The notes under the pieces: model-generated
The model's input: the letters and a program-made list of their open reading frames with translations, nothing else
Told to the model about the DNA's origin: nothing
The model's database searches: none
Program-made: the position numbers and the translations under genes
Shown: in pieces, positions 36,464 through 46,617 of the stretch
How positions within the stretch are numbered: the first letter of the stretch is position 1
Layout: each line of letters begins with the position of its first letter
NCBI RefSeq assembly: GCF_014641495.1
Contig: NZ_BMHV01000001.1
Location: 186,001 to 250,000 of the forward strand
DNA from: Terasakiella brassicae
GTDB lineage: Bacteria > Pseudomonadota > Alphaproteobacteria > Rhodospirillales > Terasakiellaceae
Direction of reading: 5' to 3'
Length of the DNA stretch: 64,000 nt

Positions 36464-37762
36464 TTAGCGTTGGTGCAACGGTACGAAATCACGATCTACT
36501 TCACCTGTATAAAGCTGACGCGGACGACCGATACGCTGAGACGGATCTTCGATCATTTCGTTCCACTGTGCAATCCAGCCGGTTGTACGGGCCAGTGCAA
36601 ACAAGACAGTGAACATAGATGTCGGAATACCCATCGCTTTCAAGATGATGCCGGAATAGAAATCAACGTTCGGGTAGAGTTTCTTCTCGATGAAGTAATC
36701 GTCTTCCAAAGCAATCTTTTCAAGCTGCATGGCAATCTCCAACAGCGGCTCATCCTTGATGCCCAACTCGCCGAGAACTTCATGGCAGGTTTTCGCCATG
36801 ATTTTCGCGCGCGGGTCAAAGTTTTTGTAAACGCGGTGACCAAAGCCCATCAGACGGAACGGATCGTTCTTATCTTTCGCTTTCGCAACGAATTCACCAA
36901 CACGATCCGGCGTACCGATTTCTGTCAACATATTGAGAACAGCTTCGTTCGCACCACCGTGTGCCGGCCCCCACAGGGACGCGATACCCGCAGCGATACA
37001 AGCAAACGGATTTGCACCGGAAGATCCCGCCAAGCGAACAGTTGATGTAGACGCATTTTGTTCGTGATCAGCATGCAAGATCAAGATACGGTCCATCGCT
37101 TTTGCCAGTACCGGATTCACTTTGTAATCTTCGCACGGTACAGCAAACATCATATGCAGGAAGTCTTCTGCATAACGCATATCATTGCGCGGGTACATGA
37201 AGGGTTGACCTACAGAATATTTGTAAGCCCATGCCGCAATTGTCGGCATTTTGGCAATCAAACGATAAGAGGCAACCATACGCTGGTGCGGATCGTTGAT
37301 ATCCAGTGAGTCGTGATAAAAGGCCGACAACGCGCCAACAACACCGACCATAATCGCCATCGGGTGGGCATCGCGACGGAAACCGTCATAGAATTTGTGC
37401 AGTTGCTCATGCACCATTGTGTGCATGGTGATGTCGGTTTCAAATTTGGCTTTTTCGTCGATGTTGGGCAATTCACCTTTCAACAACAAATAAGCAACTT
37501 CCATGAAGTCACAGTTTTCAGCCAGGTCTTCGATAGAGTAACCACGGTGTTGCAAAATACCTTTGTCACCGTCGATGAAAGAGATTTTAGACTCACAGGA
37601 ACCTGTGGAGGTAAAACCCGGGTCATATGTGAAATGGTCGGTATCTGCGTAGAACTTGCGAACGTCAACAACGCTCGGCCCAACGGACGCATCCATAACC
37701 GGCAATTCGTAACTTTTCCCAGACTGATTATCTGTAAGAGTAAAGGACTTCTTAGAACTCAT
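36464..37762 (-). CDS. gltA: citrate synthase
   Basis: Condenses oxaloacetate and acetyl-CoA at the entry to the TCA cycle. It is a type I (GltA-like) enzyme of about 432 aa with an N-terminal beta domain, the catalytic-histidine region [24 protein letters not shown], and the aspartate region near PNVDFYSG. Two ATGs lie 9 bp apart. ATAAGGGG directly abuts the first (37771) but is about 9 bp from the second, so I take 37762 as the start. Upstream on the same strand is gltX. Confidence 0.95.
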   Translation of the reverse strand: MSSKKSFTLTDNQSGKSYELPVMDASVGPSVVDVRKFYADTDHFTYDPGFTSTGSCESKISFIDGDKGILQHRGYSIEDLAENCDFMEVAYLLLKGELPNIDEKAKFETDITMHTMVHEQLHKFYDGFRRDAHPMAIMVGVVGALSAFYHDSLDINDPHQRMVASYRLIAKMPTIAAWAYKYSVGQPFMYPRNDMRYAEDFLHMMFAVPCEDYKVNPVLAKAMDRILILHADHEQNASTSTVRLAGSSGANPFACIAAGIASLWGPAHGGANEAVLNMLTEIGTPDRVGEFVAKAKDKNDPFRLMGFGHRVYKNFDPRAKIMAKTCHEVLGELGIKDEPLLEIAMQLEKIALEDDYFIEKKLYPNVDFYSGIILKAMGIPTSMFTVLFALARTTGWIAQWNEMIEDPSQRIGRPRQLYTGEVDRDFVPLHQR

Positions 37763-37871
37763 TAGAGACATCCCCTTATAAATGTTGCTCGGACCTAATT
37801 GTCCAAGACAAGGTGAACTGACTTAACATAATATTGGTGCAGACTTTACTGCTTGTTAGTCAAAAAAACAA

Positions 37872-39284
37872 TTATTCTCCTTGATTGGCAGGCTCACACG
37901 TTAATCGCTTCACGGTTTCATCACGGCCTAAAACGGCCATAACTTCGAAAACGGAAGGCGAAACGGTGGATCCCGTCAAGGCAACGCGGATTGGCTGGGC
38001 AATTTTGCCAAGACCGACTTCTTGACTTTCTGCCAAGGCTTTAGCCGCATTTTCAAGGTTTTCCTGCGTCCATTCAGACACAGTTTCAAGGCCCGCAACA
38101 AACTGCTCTAGCAGCTCTTTTGCGTTGCCTTTATTGATAAGTTTCAAAGCTTTGTCATCATATGTGAACGGCAGGCTGCGCAGATAAAACGCGCTGCTGT
38201 CTGCCAGTTCCAACAAAGTTTTGGCACGTTCTTTTAAGCCGGGCATACCGGCCTGAAGCCAAGCGGTCCCGTCTTTATTAAACTCATCCCCCAGATTGTT
38301 TTCAATCAAGGGCAAGACAAGTTCTGTCAAACGGGCATCATCGGCCTGACGCATATATTCAAAATTCAACGCGGTCAGCTTGACGGTGTCAAAACGGGCA
38401 GGGGATTTCCCGATGCCGTCCAGATCGAACCATTCAATCGCTTTTTCACGCGGTATAAATTCATCATCGCCATGCCCCCAGCCCAGACGCAGCAGATAAT
38501 TGCACATGGCTTCGGGCAGGAAACCATCATCGCGGTAACTGGATGCAGCCAAAGCCCCATGACGCTTGGACAGTTTTTTTCCATCAGAACCGTGGATCAG
38601 TGGAATATGCGCAAAAGTCGGTGTTTCCCAGCCCATTGCATCATAAATTACTTTTTGTCGGAAGGTATTGGTTAAATGGTCGTCACCACGAATAGCATGG
38701 GTAACCCCCATATCGTGATCATCGACAACCACAGCCAACATATAAGTCGGTGTACCATCACCACGTAACAGGATCATATCATCGATCTTGTCATTTGCGA
38801 CTTTCACTTCACCCTGTACGGCATCAACAACGGTTGTTTCACCTTCCAGCGGGGCTTTCAGGCGAACAACCGGTTTAATACCTTCCGGCGGGGTCGCATC
38901 AGAATCACGCCAACGACGATCATAAGCCACCGTGCGGCCTTCTGCGCGGGCTTTTTCGCGCATCTCGGTCAATTCATCCGGTGTGCAATAACAATAGTAC
39001 GCTTTGCCTTCCGCAAGAAGTTGCTGCGCAACCTCTGCATGACGATCCCGGCGTTCAAATTGAGAAACGACATCGCCATCCCAATCAATGCCGAGCCAGT
39101 TCAAGCCGTCAAAAATTTTATCCACTGCATCGTCCGTTGAACGTTCACGGTCAGTATCTTCGATACGTAGAAGGAATTTTCCGTTATGATGACGGGCGAA
39201 TAGCCAGTTGAAAAGAGCCGTACGCGCCCCACCAATGTGGAGGTAGCCGGTCGGAGAAGGAGCAAATCGTGTTACGACAGTCAT
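37872..39284 (-). CDS. gltX: glutamyl-tRNA synthetase
   Basis: Charges tRNA-Glu (and possibly tRNA-Gln where GatCAB is used). It is a class I synthetase of 470 aa with the HIGH-type motif HIGG at residues 16-19 ([19 protein letters not shown]) and KMSKS-type KLSKR in [11 protein letters not shown], then a helical anticodon-binding half. It is transcribed toward gltA and divergent from comEC. Confidence 0.97.
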   Translation of the reverse strand: MTVVTRFAPSPTGYLHIGGARTALFNWLFARHHNGKFLLRIEDTDRERSTDDAVDKIFDGLNWLGIDWDGDVVSQFERRDRHAEVAQQLLAEGKAYYCYCTPDELTEMREKARAEGRTVAYDRRWRDSDATPPEGIKPVVRLKAPLEGETTVVDAVQGEVKVANDKIDDMILLRGDGTPTYMLAVVVDDHDMGVTHAIRGDDHLTNTFRQKVIYDAMGWETPTFAHIPLIHGSDGKKLSKRHGALAASSYRDDGFLPEAMCNYLLRLGWGHGDDEFIPREKAIEWFDLDGIGKSPARFDTVKLTALNFEYMRQADDARLTELVLPLIENNLGDEFNKDGTAWLQAGMPGLKERAKTLLELADSSAFYLRSLPFTYDDKALKLINKGNAKELLEQFVAGLETVSEWTQENLENAAKALAESQEVGLGKIAQPIRVALTGSTVSPSVFEVMAVLGRDETVKRLTCEPANQGE

Positions 39285-39336
39285 GTAGCCAAAATCTTTG
39301 TTGTTTCTTTAGTTGGCGGTTGTGTACCATATAAAA

Positions 39337-41451
39337 ATGAGATGTGCATTAGTTGCTTTTGAAAAAATACTGTCAAAAATCCGACACAAATATCAAAAGC
39401 TTTATTTTTCAACGCCTTTTAAGCTCTTTTTAACTCAAGAAAAAGATCATTTTTTCTTGTGGATTCCGGTTCTACTTGCCGTTGGAATTGCTTTTTATTT
39501 TGGTATCACCACAGAACTCCCTACTTGGACAGGGTTAACTTGCCTATTTATAAGTGGTCTGACCACGTATTATTTACGTGATTATTACATTGTATTCTTA
39601 AGTACTTTGTCACTGACTATAATATTCGTCGGTTTTTCATCAGCACAATTGAGAACACTCTCTGTTGATACCAAAGTACTGCCATACAGTGTTGGCGCCA
39701 CACAAATTCAAGGACGAATCGCTAAAATTATCCCCGAAGAAAAGGGAATAAAACTGGTTCTTGATAACTTGCAAATCAGCCGTTTACGTGCCGATCATAT
39801 TCCCAGTCGCGTGCGATTACATGCAAACAGCCCCATTTCCAACTTAAAAACAGGCCAATGGATTAAGACACGCGCGGTCTTGAAACCACTTCCGCAACCT
39901 GTCAGCCCGCATGCCTTTGATTTTCAGCGATACGCCTATTTTAAAGGCATCGGTGCCATCGGTTTTATCTATGGCAACCTTGAAATCTTAAAAAATACAG
40001 AAGATGGACAGTACGATTTGTTTGCAGAACTGAGACAATCTGTACAAAATCGCTTAACAGAATTTTTCCATAAACCAAAAGACAAAGACACCTTAAGTCT
40101 CGCCACCACTTTCCTGACTGGAAGCAAGGGATTGATTAACGAAGAGACAATGGAAAATGTTCGCAAATCCGGGCTGGCGCATCTTCTTGCCATTTCAGGC
40201 CTGCATATCGGTTTGGTCTGCGCTTTGTTTTTCTTTTGTGTCCGTTTCTTATTGAGCCTTATCCCAGCTTTGGCCTTGCGATATCCCACGAAGAAATGGG
40301 CGGCTGTCTTTGCCATTGCAGCAACCTTGTTCTTTACCCTTTTAACCGGGGCGAGTGTGCCCACCATACGTGCCTTTATTATGAGCACCATTGTTTTGGT
40401 TGGCGTTTTACTGGATCGAAAAGCCATTTCCCTGCGAAGTGTCGCTTGGGCGGCCATTTTTATTTTGATCTTGTTCCCCGAAAGTTTGATGGGCGCAAGC
40501 TTTCAACTTTCGTTTGCCGCCGTTACCGCCTTAATTGCTTTTTACGAACATCGCAAACCCAGCCCCAGTCGCCCGAAAATAATTGGCTATATTGGTGATA
40601 TTTTTTCATCCAGCCTGATCGCCACTTGCGCAACAACACCTTTTGCGGCCTATCATTTCAACCGGGTGGCGCTATGGGGGATTGGGGCAAATCTGTTGGC
40701 GATTCCGCTAACCGTCTTTCTGATCATGCCGTTTGGATTGGCCGCACTCATTCTCATGCCTTTCCATCTGGAAGCATTCCCCCTCTGGGTCATGGGGAAC
40801 GGCATTTCTGCGTTGTTATGGGTTGCCAATGAAACTGCCGGGTTACCTTTTGCGCAAATCAATATATCAGCCCTCAATGACTTTTCCCTGATTTTTCTGA
40901 CGCTTGCGGGCTTATGTCTTTGTTTATTAAAATCAAAAATCCGCTTTCCTGCATTTGCTATTGCAAGCTTCATCGCGCTTATCGTCATTTACAATAACAA
41001 ACAACCCGATATTTTAATCAGCGGAGATGGTCGAATTTCTGCCATTCAAACAGAAAGCGGGGAAGTCGTTGTCTCACAATTACGACGCGCTGCTTATACG
41101 CGCGAGAACTGGTTGCGCCGTTGGGGGAAGGATGAAAACCAGCTCAATTCATTCGAACAACAACTGGCCTGTGACCGTCAAGGCTGCCTGTTACGAAACC
41201 GAAACGGCTATCAGATTATCTTCAACCGTCACTCTATGGCCTTGAATGAAGATTGCCAACGCGCCGATATCTTAATCACGCCCCAACATAGTCCTGCGGT
41301 TTGCACAGAACCTCAATTGATTATTGATCAGCATAGCCTGAAACACAGCGGCGCACATGCTATCTATATCGACACAACGGGTCAGATTGAAATGGAAACC
41401 ACCCGTGATGTCAGAGGGCAGCGCCCCTGGACCATTTACGGCAATCATTAA
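39337..41451 (+). CDS. comEC: ComEC/Rec2 family competence membrane protein
   Basis: Predicted inner-membrane channel for single-stranded DNA uptake. The 704-aa protein has N-terminal TMs with a DUF4131/OB-type soluble region (about 90-210), then the Competence domain with about eight TMs, including the family motif LLAISGLHIGLVCAL and LTGASVPTIRAFIM. The C-terminal 150 residues resemble the metallo-beta-lactamase-like tail but carry no HxHxDH motif, so no nuclease activity is expected from it. ATG 39337 is preferred over the TTG at 39313. Its stop is 3 bp from the convergent lexA stop. Confidence 0.92.
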   Translation: MRCALVAFEKILSKIRHKYQKLYFSTPFKLFLTQEKDHFFLWIPVLLAVGIAFYFGITTELPTWTGLTCLFISGLTTYYLRDYYIVFLSTLSLTIIFVGFSSAQLRTLSVDTKVLPYSVGATQIQGRIAKIIPEEKGIKLVLDNLQISRLRADHIPSRVRLHANSPISNLKTGQWIKTRAVLKPLPQPVSPHAFDFQRYAYFKGIGAIGFIYGNLEILKNTEDGQYDLFAELRQSVQNRLTEFFHKPKDKDTLSLATTFLTGSKGLINEETMENVRKSGLAHLLAISGLHIGLVCALFFFCVRFLLSLIPALALRYPTKKWAAVFAIAATLFFTLLTGASVPTIRAFIMSTIVLVGVLLDRKAISLRSVAWAAIFILILFPESLMGASFQLSFAAVTALIAFYEHRKPSPSRPKIIGYIGDIFSSSLIATCATTPFAAYHFNRVALWGIGANLLAIPLTVFLIMPFGLAALILMPFHLEAFPLWVMGNGISALLWVANETAGLPFAQINISALNDFSLIFLTLAGLCLCLLKSKIRFPAFAIASFIALIVIYNNKQPDILISGDGRISAIQTESGEVVVSQLRRAAYTRENWLRRWGKDENQLNSFEQQLACDRQGCLLRNRNGYQIIFNRHSMALNEDCQRADILITPQHSPAVCTEPQLIIDQHSLKHSGAHAIYIDTTGQIEMETTRDVRGQRPWTIYGNH

Positions 41452-41454
41452 ACC

Positions 41455-42180
41455 TTAATATTTGCGGATCAAACCGACAAGACGCCCCTGTATTTTCACA
41501 CGGTCCGGCGGCAAAATGCGGGTTTCATAAGCCGGGTTCGCCGGTTCCAGCGCAATTGAGCCTCCTTTGCGGCGCAATTTTTTCAAAGTTGCTTCTTCCT
41601 GATCGACCAGCGCAACGATAATCGCCCCATTTTCTGCGGTATTGCAGCGTTGAATGATCACCGTATCCCCATCGTTAATCCCGGCCTCAATCATGGAATC
41701 GCCTTCGACTTCCAACGCATAGTGGTTCCCCAGTCCCAACAGACTGGCGGGAACATCCACATGATTGCTATCATCCTGCAAGGCGGCAATCGGTGTACCG
41801 GCAGCGATTTTGCCAACAAGGGCAAGCTGCACAGCTTCGGAGTCCGGTAAAATATCCGTATTTGCGCGTTTATTACCGTCTATACCGCCCACTTGATTGC
41901 GCATTTCCTGTAAGTCATGGACCTTGGAGCTATCAGAACGCAAAGGCGCATCAAGCTGATCCTGATTTTCAGGAACACGTAAAACCTCAACCGCACGGGC
42001 GCGGTGGGGAAGACGGCGGATAAAGCCACGTTCTTCCAATCCCGTAATCAAACGGTGAATGCCTGATTTGGACTTCAGGTCCAGCGCTTCTTTCATTTCA
42101 TCATAAGAAGGAGAAACACCTGTATCCTTAAGACGTTTCTCAAGGAACAAAAGCAGGTCGTATTGTTTTTTCGTCAGCAT
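41455..42180 (-). CDS. lexA: SOS repressor LexA
   Basis: Represses DNA damage genes and self-cleaves upon RecA activation. The 241-aa protein has an N-terminal winged HTH ([32 protein letters not shown]), the Ala127-Gly128 cleavage site in KIAAGTP, catalytic Ser162 in EGDSMIEAG and Lys200 in ATLKKL. GGGAGGG precedes the ATG. A LexA box lies in its own promoter, indicating autoregulation. It follows moeA on the same strand, a standard alphaproteobacterial order. Confidence 0.97.
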   Translation of the reverse strand: MLTKKQYDLLLFLEKRLKDTGVSPSYDEMKEALDLKSKSGIHRLITGLEERGFIRRLPHRARAVEVLRVPENQDQLDAPLRSDSSKVHDLQEMRNQVGGIDGNKRANTDILPDSEAVQLALVGKIAAGTPIAALQDDSNHVDVPASLLGLGNHYALEVEGDSMIEAGINDGDTVIIQRCNTAENGAIIVALVDQEEATLKKLRRKGGSIALEPANPAYETRILPPDRVKIQGRLVGLIRKY

Positions 42181-42219
42181 GGCTGTTCACCCTCCCGAAG
42201 TGGAACAAAAGTAAAACAC

Positions 42220-42258
42220 ATTATATGTTCTACTTTAGTTCCGCAAACAGGTCAAGAA
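42220..42258 (-). promoter_or_regulatory. lexA: lexA promoter with GTTC-N7-GTTC LexA box
   Basis: The LexA box of alphaproteobacteria, GTTC-N7-GTTC, is exact at 42227-42241 (plus-strand reading). On the minus strand a TATAAT sits at 42220-42225, directly beside the box, with TTGACC further upstream near 42249-42254. Binding would block the polymerase. A half-matching GAAC-N7-AAAC lies at 42203-42217. Confidence 0.8.
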
Positions 42259-42284
42259 CAAAACAAGTTCTTACAGAATAGGCA

Positions 42285-43505
42285 TCAGACAGAAAGCAAA
42301 GAGTCCCGAACGTAAATCACGTTTGTTTCATCGCCTTTATCCAGGGCCGGTGCGTTAACCGGGCGAATGATGAAACCTTCGCAATGGGCAAGGTTCGCCA
42401 GCATGGCACTGTCTTGCTTATCGTAAGGGGTTGCGACAAGTTGTCCGTTTTCGTTATGAGCAAAGACCGCGCGCATAAATTCCTGTCGCGCCCCATTGGC
42501 TTTCACAGCGCCGCCCAGAATGGCCCGAATAGGTTTATCCTGTTCAAACGGCAAACCTTGCATTTTCTTTAAAGCAGCACGCAGAAAAATAAAGGCGGTG
42601 ACATAAGCCGATACCGGGTTACCCGGCAGCCCCATAGCGGGTTTATCTTTGATGCGGCCAAACATAAACGGCTTACCGGGCTTAATAGCAATCCGGTAAA
42701 CATCAATATCCAGACCTTCTTCACCCAAGACATTGCGAACCAGATCATATTCACCAACAGAGACACCACCGGACGTCACCAGCAAATCCGCCCCGTCCAC
42801 ACCAGCGAGCATGGATCGCAGGGAACTTTCGCTATCATCCGCAATTCCCAGATTGATGGCTTCACCGCCCATCGCAGTGACCATTGCCCCAACCATCAGG
42901 GAATTGGATGAAATAATCTGGCTATCGCGCAACGCTTCACCAGGCATAACCAGTTCATCACCCGTTGCCAAAATCGCCACACGGGGTTTGCGATAGACAT
43001 GGACCCACGGCACATTCATCGCACACAACAACCCGATATCACGTGCGGACAGAATTTGGCCTTTCTTAATCAGGATATCGCCTTTGGAAAAATCCAGCCC
43101 GGCACGGCGCACGAACTTACCTTCAAACGCGACTTCCTTAAAGGTAATCAGATCGCCATCGACCTCGGTATCTTCCTGCATGATGACCGCATCCGTACCT
43201 GCAGGTAAGGGCGCACCTGTGAAGATACGCACACATTGCCCAGACTGTACCGTCCCCATAAACGGCCCACCGGCTTGTGATTCCCCAATACGTTTAAGGC
43301 TTACAGGATGTTCAGGGATATCAGAAGACACCACCGCATAGCCATCCATTGCAGAAACCGGGGCAGGGGGCTGGGTCAGGCGCGCCGCAACATCTTCAGC
43401 CACCACACGGCCCAAGGCATCGGCAACAGAAACCATTTCAGCAGGCAGGGTGCGAATACCTTCTTCAACTTTGGCAAAGGCATCGTTTAAGGGGATTAAA
43501 CTCAT
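42285..43505 (-). CDS. moeA: molybdopterin molybdenumtransferase MoeA
   Basis: Inserts molybdate into adenylated molybdopterin to make molybdenum cofactor. The 406-aa protein has the N-terminal MoeA domain ([10 protein letters not shown]), the MoCF-binding core ([14 protein letters not shown]) and the KPGKPFMFG and [11 protein letters not shown] motifs, then domain IV. It overlaps moaC by 4 bp. Together with moaC it forms the molybdenum cofactor pair embedded between trpC and lexA. Confidence 0.95.
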   Translation of the reverse strand: MSLIPLNDAFAKVEEGIRTLPAEMVSVADALGRVVAEDVAARLTQPPAPVSAMDGYAVVSSDIPEHPVSLKRIGESQAGGPFMGTVQSGQCVRIFTGAPLPAGTDAVIMQEDTEVDGDLITFKEVAFEGKFVRRAGLDFSKGDILIKKGQILSARDIGLLCAMNVPWVHVYRKPRVAILATGDELVMPGEALRDSQIISSNSLMVGAMVTAMGGEAINLGIADDSESSLRSMLAGVDGADLLVTSGGVSVGEYDLVRNVLGEEGLDIDVYRIAIKPGKPFMFGRIKDKPAMGLPGNPVSAYVTAFIFLRAALKKMQGLPFEQDKPIRAILGGAVKANGARQEFMRAVFAHNENGQLVATPYDKQDSAMLANLAHCEGFIIRPVNAPALDKGDETNVIYVRDSLLSV

Positions 43506-43981
43506 TGTGCGACGAACTTTCCTGATTTGCCGCCTTCCTTATAGGTAAGACGCACATTCGTAATCGTCATTCCCTTATCAACGGCCTTACACATGTCATA
43601 AACGGTGAGACAGGCAACAGAGACCGCTGTTAAGGCTTCCATTTCGACGCCGGTACGACCCTTAAGCTTGCAGGTTGCCTCCACATCCACAGCATTACGT
43701 TCGGGCACACAGACCAGTTCCACTTTTACCGATGTCAACGCCAGCGGGTGACATAACGGAATTAAGTCAGGCGTTTTTTTCGCCCCCATAATGCCCGCCA
43801 GTTGCGCAACACTGAGAACATCACCTTTCTTCATGGTGCCGTCCATAATGCGTGCCAGCGTTTCGGGCTGCATAATAACACTGCCTTTTGCGGTGGCGCT
43901 GCGTTCGGTAATGTCTTTTTCCGAGACATCGACCATCACGGCGTTCCCGTCCTGATCGAAATGCGTGAACTGATCGCCCAT
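43502..43981 (-). CDS. moaC: cyclic pyranopterin monophosphate synthase MoaC
   Basis: Works with MoaA to convert GTP to cyclic pyranopterin monophosphate, the first step of molybdenum cofactor synthesis. The 159-aa protein has the characteristic [12 protein letters not shown] motif and the [23 protein letters not shown] block. It lies 30 bp after trpC, and its stop overlaps the start of moeA. Confidence 0.96.
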   Translation of the reverse strand: MGDQFTHFDQDGNAVMVDVSEKDITERSATAKGSVIMQPETLARIMDGTMKKGDVLSVAQLAGIMGAKKTPDLIPLCHPLALTSVKVELVCVPERNAVDVEATCKLKGRTGVEMEALTAVSVACLTVYDMCKAVDKGMTITNVRLTYKEGGKSGKFVAQ

Positions 43982-44011
43982 ATGTTCCTCTTAAAATCGC
44001 GTGTTTAGATG

Positions 44012-44803
44012 TCAGCGGGCCAAAAGTGCTTGTGTTGCGGCTTCCACATCGTCCTGTCGCATCAAAGATTCCCCAACAAGGAAACAGTTGGCATTGACTT
44101 TGGACATGCGGGCCAGATCTTCCGGGTTAAAAATCCCGCTTTCACAAACCAGCAATCGATCTTTTGGGGCCATTGGGGCCAGACGTTCCGTTGTCGTCAG
44201 GCTGATTTCCATCGTCTTCAGGTTCCGGTTATTCACGCCGATTAATTTGGATTTCAATTTCAAGGCACGTTCCATTTCTTCTTCATCGTGCACTTCAATC
44301 AGACAATCCATCCCGTAAGAGATGGCTTTTTCTTCCAACTCCGCTGCCAGATCATCTGACAACGCCGCCATAATCAGCAAAATACAATCTGCGCCCAAGG
44401 CACGGGCTTCCGTGACCTGATAGGTATCAATCATAAAGTCTTTGCGTAAAACCGGCAGGGATACGGCATTGCGCGCCACAACCAGATATTCGTCAGCCCC
44501 TTGAAAATAGGGAACATCCGTTAAGACAGACATACAGGCCGCACCACCTGCTTCATAGGCTTTGGCAATCGCCACGGGGTCAAAGTCGGGACGGATCAAC
44601 CCTTTGGACGGGGATGCCTTTTTTATTTCCGCAATCAACCCATATTGTTTTGCACGCACCCGTGTTTTCAACGCACTGATAAACCCGCGTGGTCGTGAGG
44701 CTTGCTTGGCTGCAACTTCCAAAATGTTCAGGCTTTTGCGTTTTTTACAATGTTCAACGTAGTCCCGTTTATCGGCACAAATTTTTGCCAGAATATCACT
44801 CAC
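44012..44803 (-). CDS. trpC: indole-3-glycerol phosphate synthase
   Basis: Closes the indole ring from CdRP in tryptophan synthesis. The 263-aa TIM-barrel has the catalytic lysine motif [20 protein letters not shown]-like ([11 protein letters not shown]), [18 protein letters not shown] and [10 protein letters not shown] start at GTG 44803 (reading [16 protein letters not shown]), 4 bp after the trpD stop. A longer in-frame ATG at 44896 would lie inside trpD and adds non-family residues. Confidence 0.95.
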   Translation of the reverse strand: MSDILAKICADKRDYVEHCKKRKSLNILEVAAKQASRPRGFISALKTRVRAKQYGLIAEIKKASPSKGLIRPDFDPVAIAKAYEAGGAACMSVLTDVPYFQGADEYLVVARNAVSLPVLRKDFMIDTYQVTEARALGADCILLIMAALSDDLAAELEEKAISYGMDCLIEVHDEEEMERALKLKSKLIGVNNRNLKTMEISLTTTERLAPMAPKDRLLVCESGIFNPEDLARMSKVNANCFLVGESLMRQDDVEAATQALLAR

Positions 44804-44807
44804 TGAC

Positions 44808-45827
44808 TTATTCTCCGTTTGTGGCCTTGACCAAATTCGCCAAGGCTGCTTTTGCCTTACCTTGATCAATTGAATCCGCAGCCATTGCCATGCCATCCGT
44901 CAGACTTGTGACTTTATCTGCCACCATCAAAGAGGCAGCCGCATTTAACAACACAACATCGCGATATGGGCCGGTTTCACCATCAAACAAACGATGGATC
45001 GCTGCCGCATTATGGGCCGCGTCACCGCCTTTAAGGTCTTCTTCACTGACCAGTGACAAACCAAAATCGCTTGGATTAATTTCAAATTCACGGACTTGAC
45101 CGTTTGCAAACTCCGCCACATAAGACGGACCCGTTGTTGTGATTTCATCCATGCCGTCGCTGCCATGCACGATCCAGACTTTCTCGCTGCCCAAACGCCC
45201 CAGCACCTCTGCCATTGGGCGCACCCAGCGTTTATCAAAAACCCCGGTCATTTGGCGTTTCACACCTGCCGGATTGGACAACGGTCCGACAAGGTTGAAA
45301 ATCGTACGCGTGCCAAGCTCCACCCGGTGCGGACCGACAAAACGCATGGCGGTATGATAAAGCGGGGCCATTAAAAAACCGATCCCGACTTCGGCAATGG
45401 CTTTTTCCACTATGGGCACAGGGGCTTCCATATTCAATCCAAGACTGGACAGAACATCTGCGGCCCCCGACTTCGAAGACAAAGCCTTATTACCGTGTTT
45501 TGCAACCGTCACACCACACCCCGCCACCACAAAAGCTGTCGCGGTTGAAATGTTCAACGTTCCTTTGGCATCCCCGCCTGTGCCGACAATATCAATCGCA
45601 TCGGCCGGTGCCTTGATCGGGCGCATTTGTTCGCGCATGGTCGTCACGGCGCCTGTAATTTCATCCACAGTTTCACCACGCACACGTAACGCCATCAAAA
45701 AACCGCCAATTTGTGCCGCACTGGCTTCACCTGTCATAATAATATCAAAGGCGGCTTTGGCTTCTTCCTGCGTCAAGGACAAGCCATCGGCAACCTTGGC
45801 AATAAGGGGTTTCATCGCGTCACTCAT
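44808..45827 (-). CDS. trpD: anthranilate phosphoribosyltransferase
   Basis: Transfers phosphoribose from PRPP to anthranilate. The 339-aa protein shows [15 protein letters not shown], the [17 protein letters not shown] loop and [15 protein letters not shown]. It lies between trpG (5-bp gap) and trpC (4-bp gap), and all three are co-transcribed. Confidence 0.97.
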   Translation of the reverse strand: MSDAMKPLIAKVADGLSLTQEEAKAAFDIIMTGEASAAQIGGFLMALRVRGETVDEITGAVTTMREQMRPIKAPADAIDIVGTGGDAKGTLNISTATAFVVAGCGVTVAKHGNKALSSKSGAADVLSSLGLNMEAPVPIVEKAIAEVGIGFLMAPLYHTAMRFVGPHRVELGTRTIFNLVGPLSNPAGVKRQMTGVFDKRWVRPMAEVLGRLGSEKVWIVHGSDGMDEITTTGPSYVAEFANGQVREFEINPSDFGLSLVSEEDLKGGDAAHNAAAIHRLFDGETGPYRDVVLLNAAASLMVADKVTSLTDGMAMAADSIDQGKAKAALANLVKATNGE

Positions 45828-45832
45828 CTGGC

Positions 45833-46411
45833 TTATCCCTGTTTTTCTGCGAGTTCTAAAAAGTTTTTCAAAAGCTGATGCCCATGTTCCGAAGCAATGC
45901 TTTCAGGGTGGAACTGCACACCGTGAATGGGCAATTCTTTATGTTGCACCCCCATAATGACGCCATCCTCAGTTTGCGATGTCACCTCCAGACAATCGGG
46001 CATACTTGCCGGATCGATGGTCAGAGAGTGATAGCGCGTCACAGCCAGCGGCGAGGGTATATTGGCAAAAACGCCTTTGCCTTCATGATGGATCGCACTG
46101 ATTTTTCCATGCATAGGTTCAGGGGCGCGCACAATCTTTGCCCCAAAGGCCTGACCAATGGATTGATGCCCCAGACAAACCCCGAAAATCGGCAACTTGC
46201 CAGATGCCTTTGCAATCAATTCCAAACAAATACCAGCCTGATCAGGATCACAAGGACCGGGGGACAAAATGATCCCTTCCGGATTTAAGGCCATCGCCTC
46301 ATCCGCGCTGAGCACATCATTTCGCCGCACGACCATCTCCGCCCCCAGTTCCCCGAAATAGTGAACGAGGTTATAGGTGAAGCTATCATAATTATCAATT
46401 AACAGAAACAT
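45833..46411 (-). CDS. trpG: anthranilate synthase glutamine amidotransferase subunit
   Basis: Supplies ammonia from glutamine to TrpE; may double as PabA for folate. The 192-aa class I amidotransferase has the triad Cys79 (GVCLGHQ), His168 and Glu170 (FHPESI), and the [11 protein letters not shown] motif. It is the first gene of trpGDC-moaC-moeA. Its usual partner trpE is 4.4 kb away, beyond the oppositely oriented copper operon, so trpG needs its own promoter in the 206-bp gap. Confidence 0.96.
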   Translation of the reverse strand: MFLLIDNYDSFTYNLVHYFGELGAEMVVRRNDVLSADEAMALNPEGIILSPGPCDPDQAGICLELIAKASGKLPIFGVCLGHQSIGQAFGAKIVRAPEPMHGKISAIHHEGKGVFANIPSPLAVTRYHSLTIDPASMPDCLEVTSQTEDGVIMGVQHKELPIHGVQFHPESIASEHGHQLLKNFLELAEKQG

Positions 46412-46558
46412 ATCAGCAACTTACATGTAAAAGTTCAGGTGTCACACAAAGCATATACCCCAAACAAAATTCTTTATGGACGCAGAATGCAAGCAGACTG
46501 CCGTAAGGTCAAGGTGAATATAGCCATAAAATGTCGTCAAATTCGAATAATTTATCCC

Positions 46559-46589
46559 TTGACCTTGCCCTTACTGGAAAGACCATATA
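46559..46589 (+). promoter_or_regulatory. copA: CueR-type copper promoter of copA
   Basis: TTGACC (46559-46564) and CATATA (46584-46589) are separated by 19 bp, the overlong spacing typical of MerR-family promoters. The spacer begins TTGCCCTTACTGGAAAG, very close to the E. coli copA CueR operator (CCTT...GGAAGG type dyad). The cognate CueR is encoded in this operon. Confidence 0.85.
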
Positions 46590-46617
46590 ACATTACAGTT
46601 AGATGGAAGGTAAAGCC

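Noticed and set aside
42254-42272. AAGAAC-N7-GTTCTT inverted repeat near the moeA stop as a second LexA box
   Set aside because: The alphaproteobacterial box is a direct GTTC-N7-GTTC repeat; this one is inverted and lies upstream of the promoter, so it is more likely incidental.
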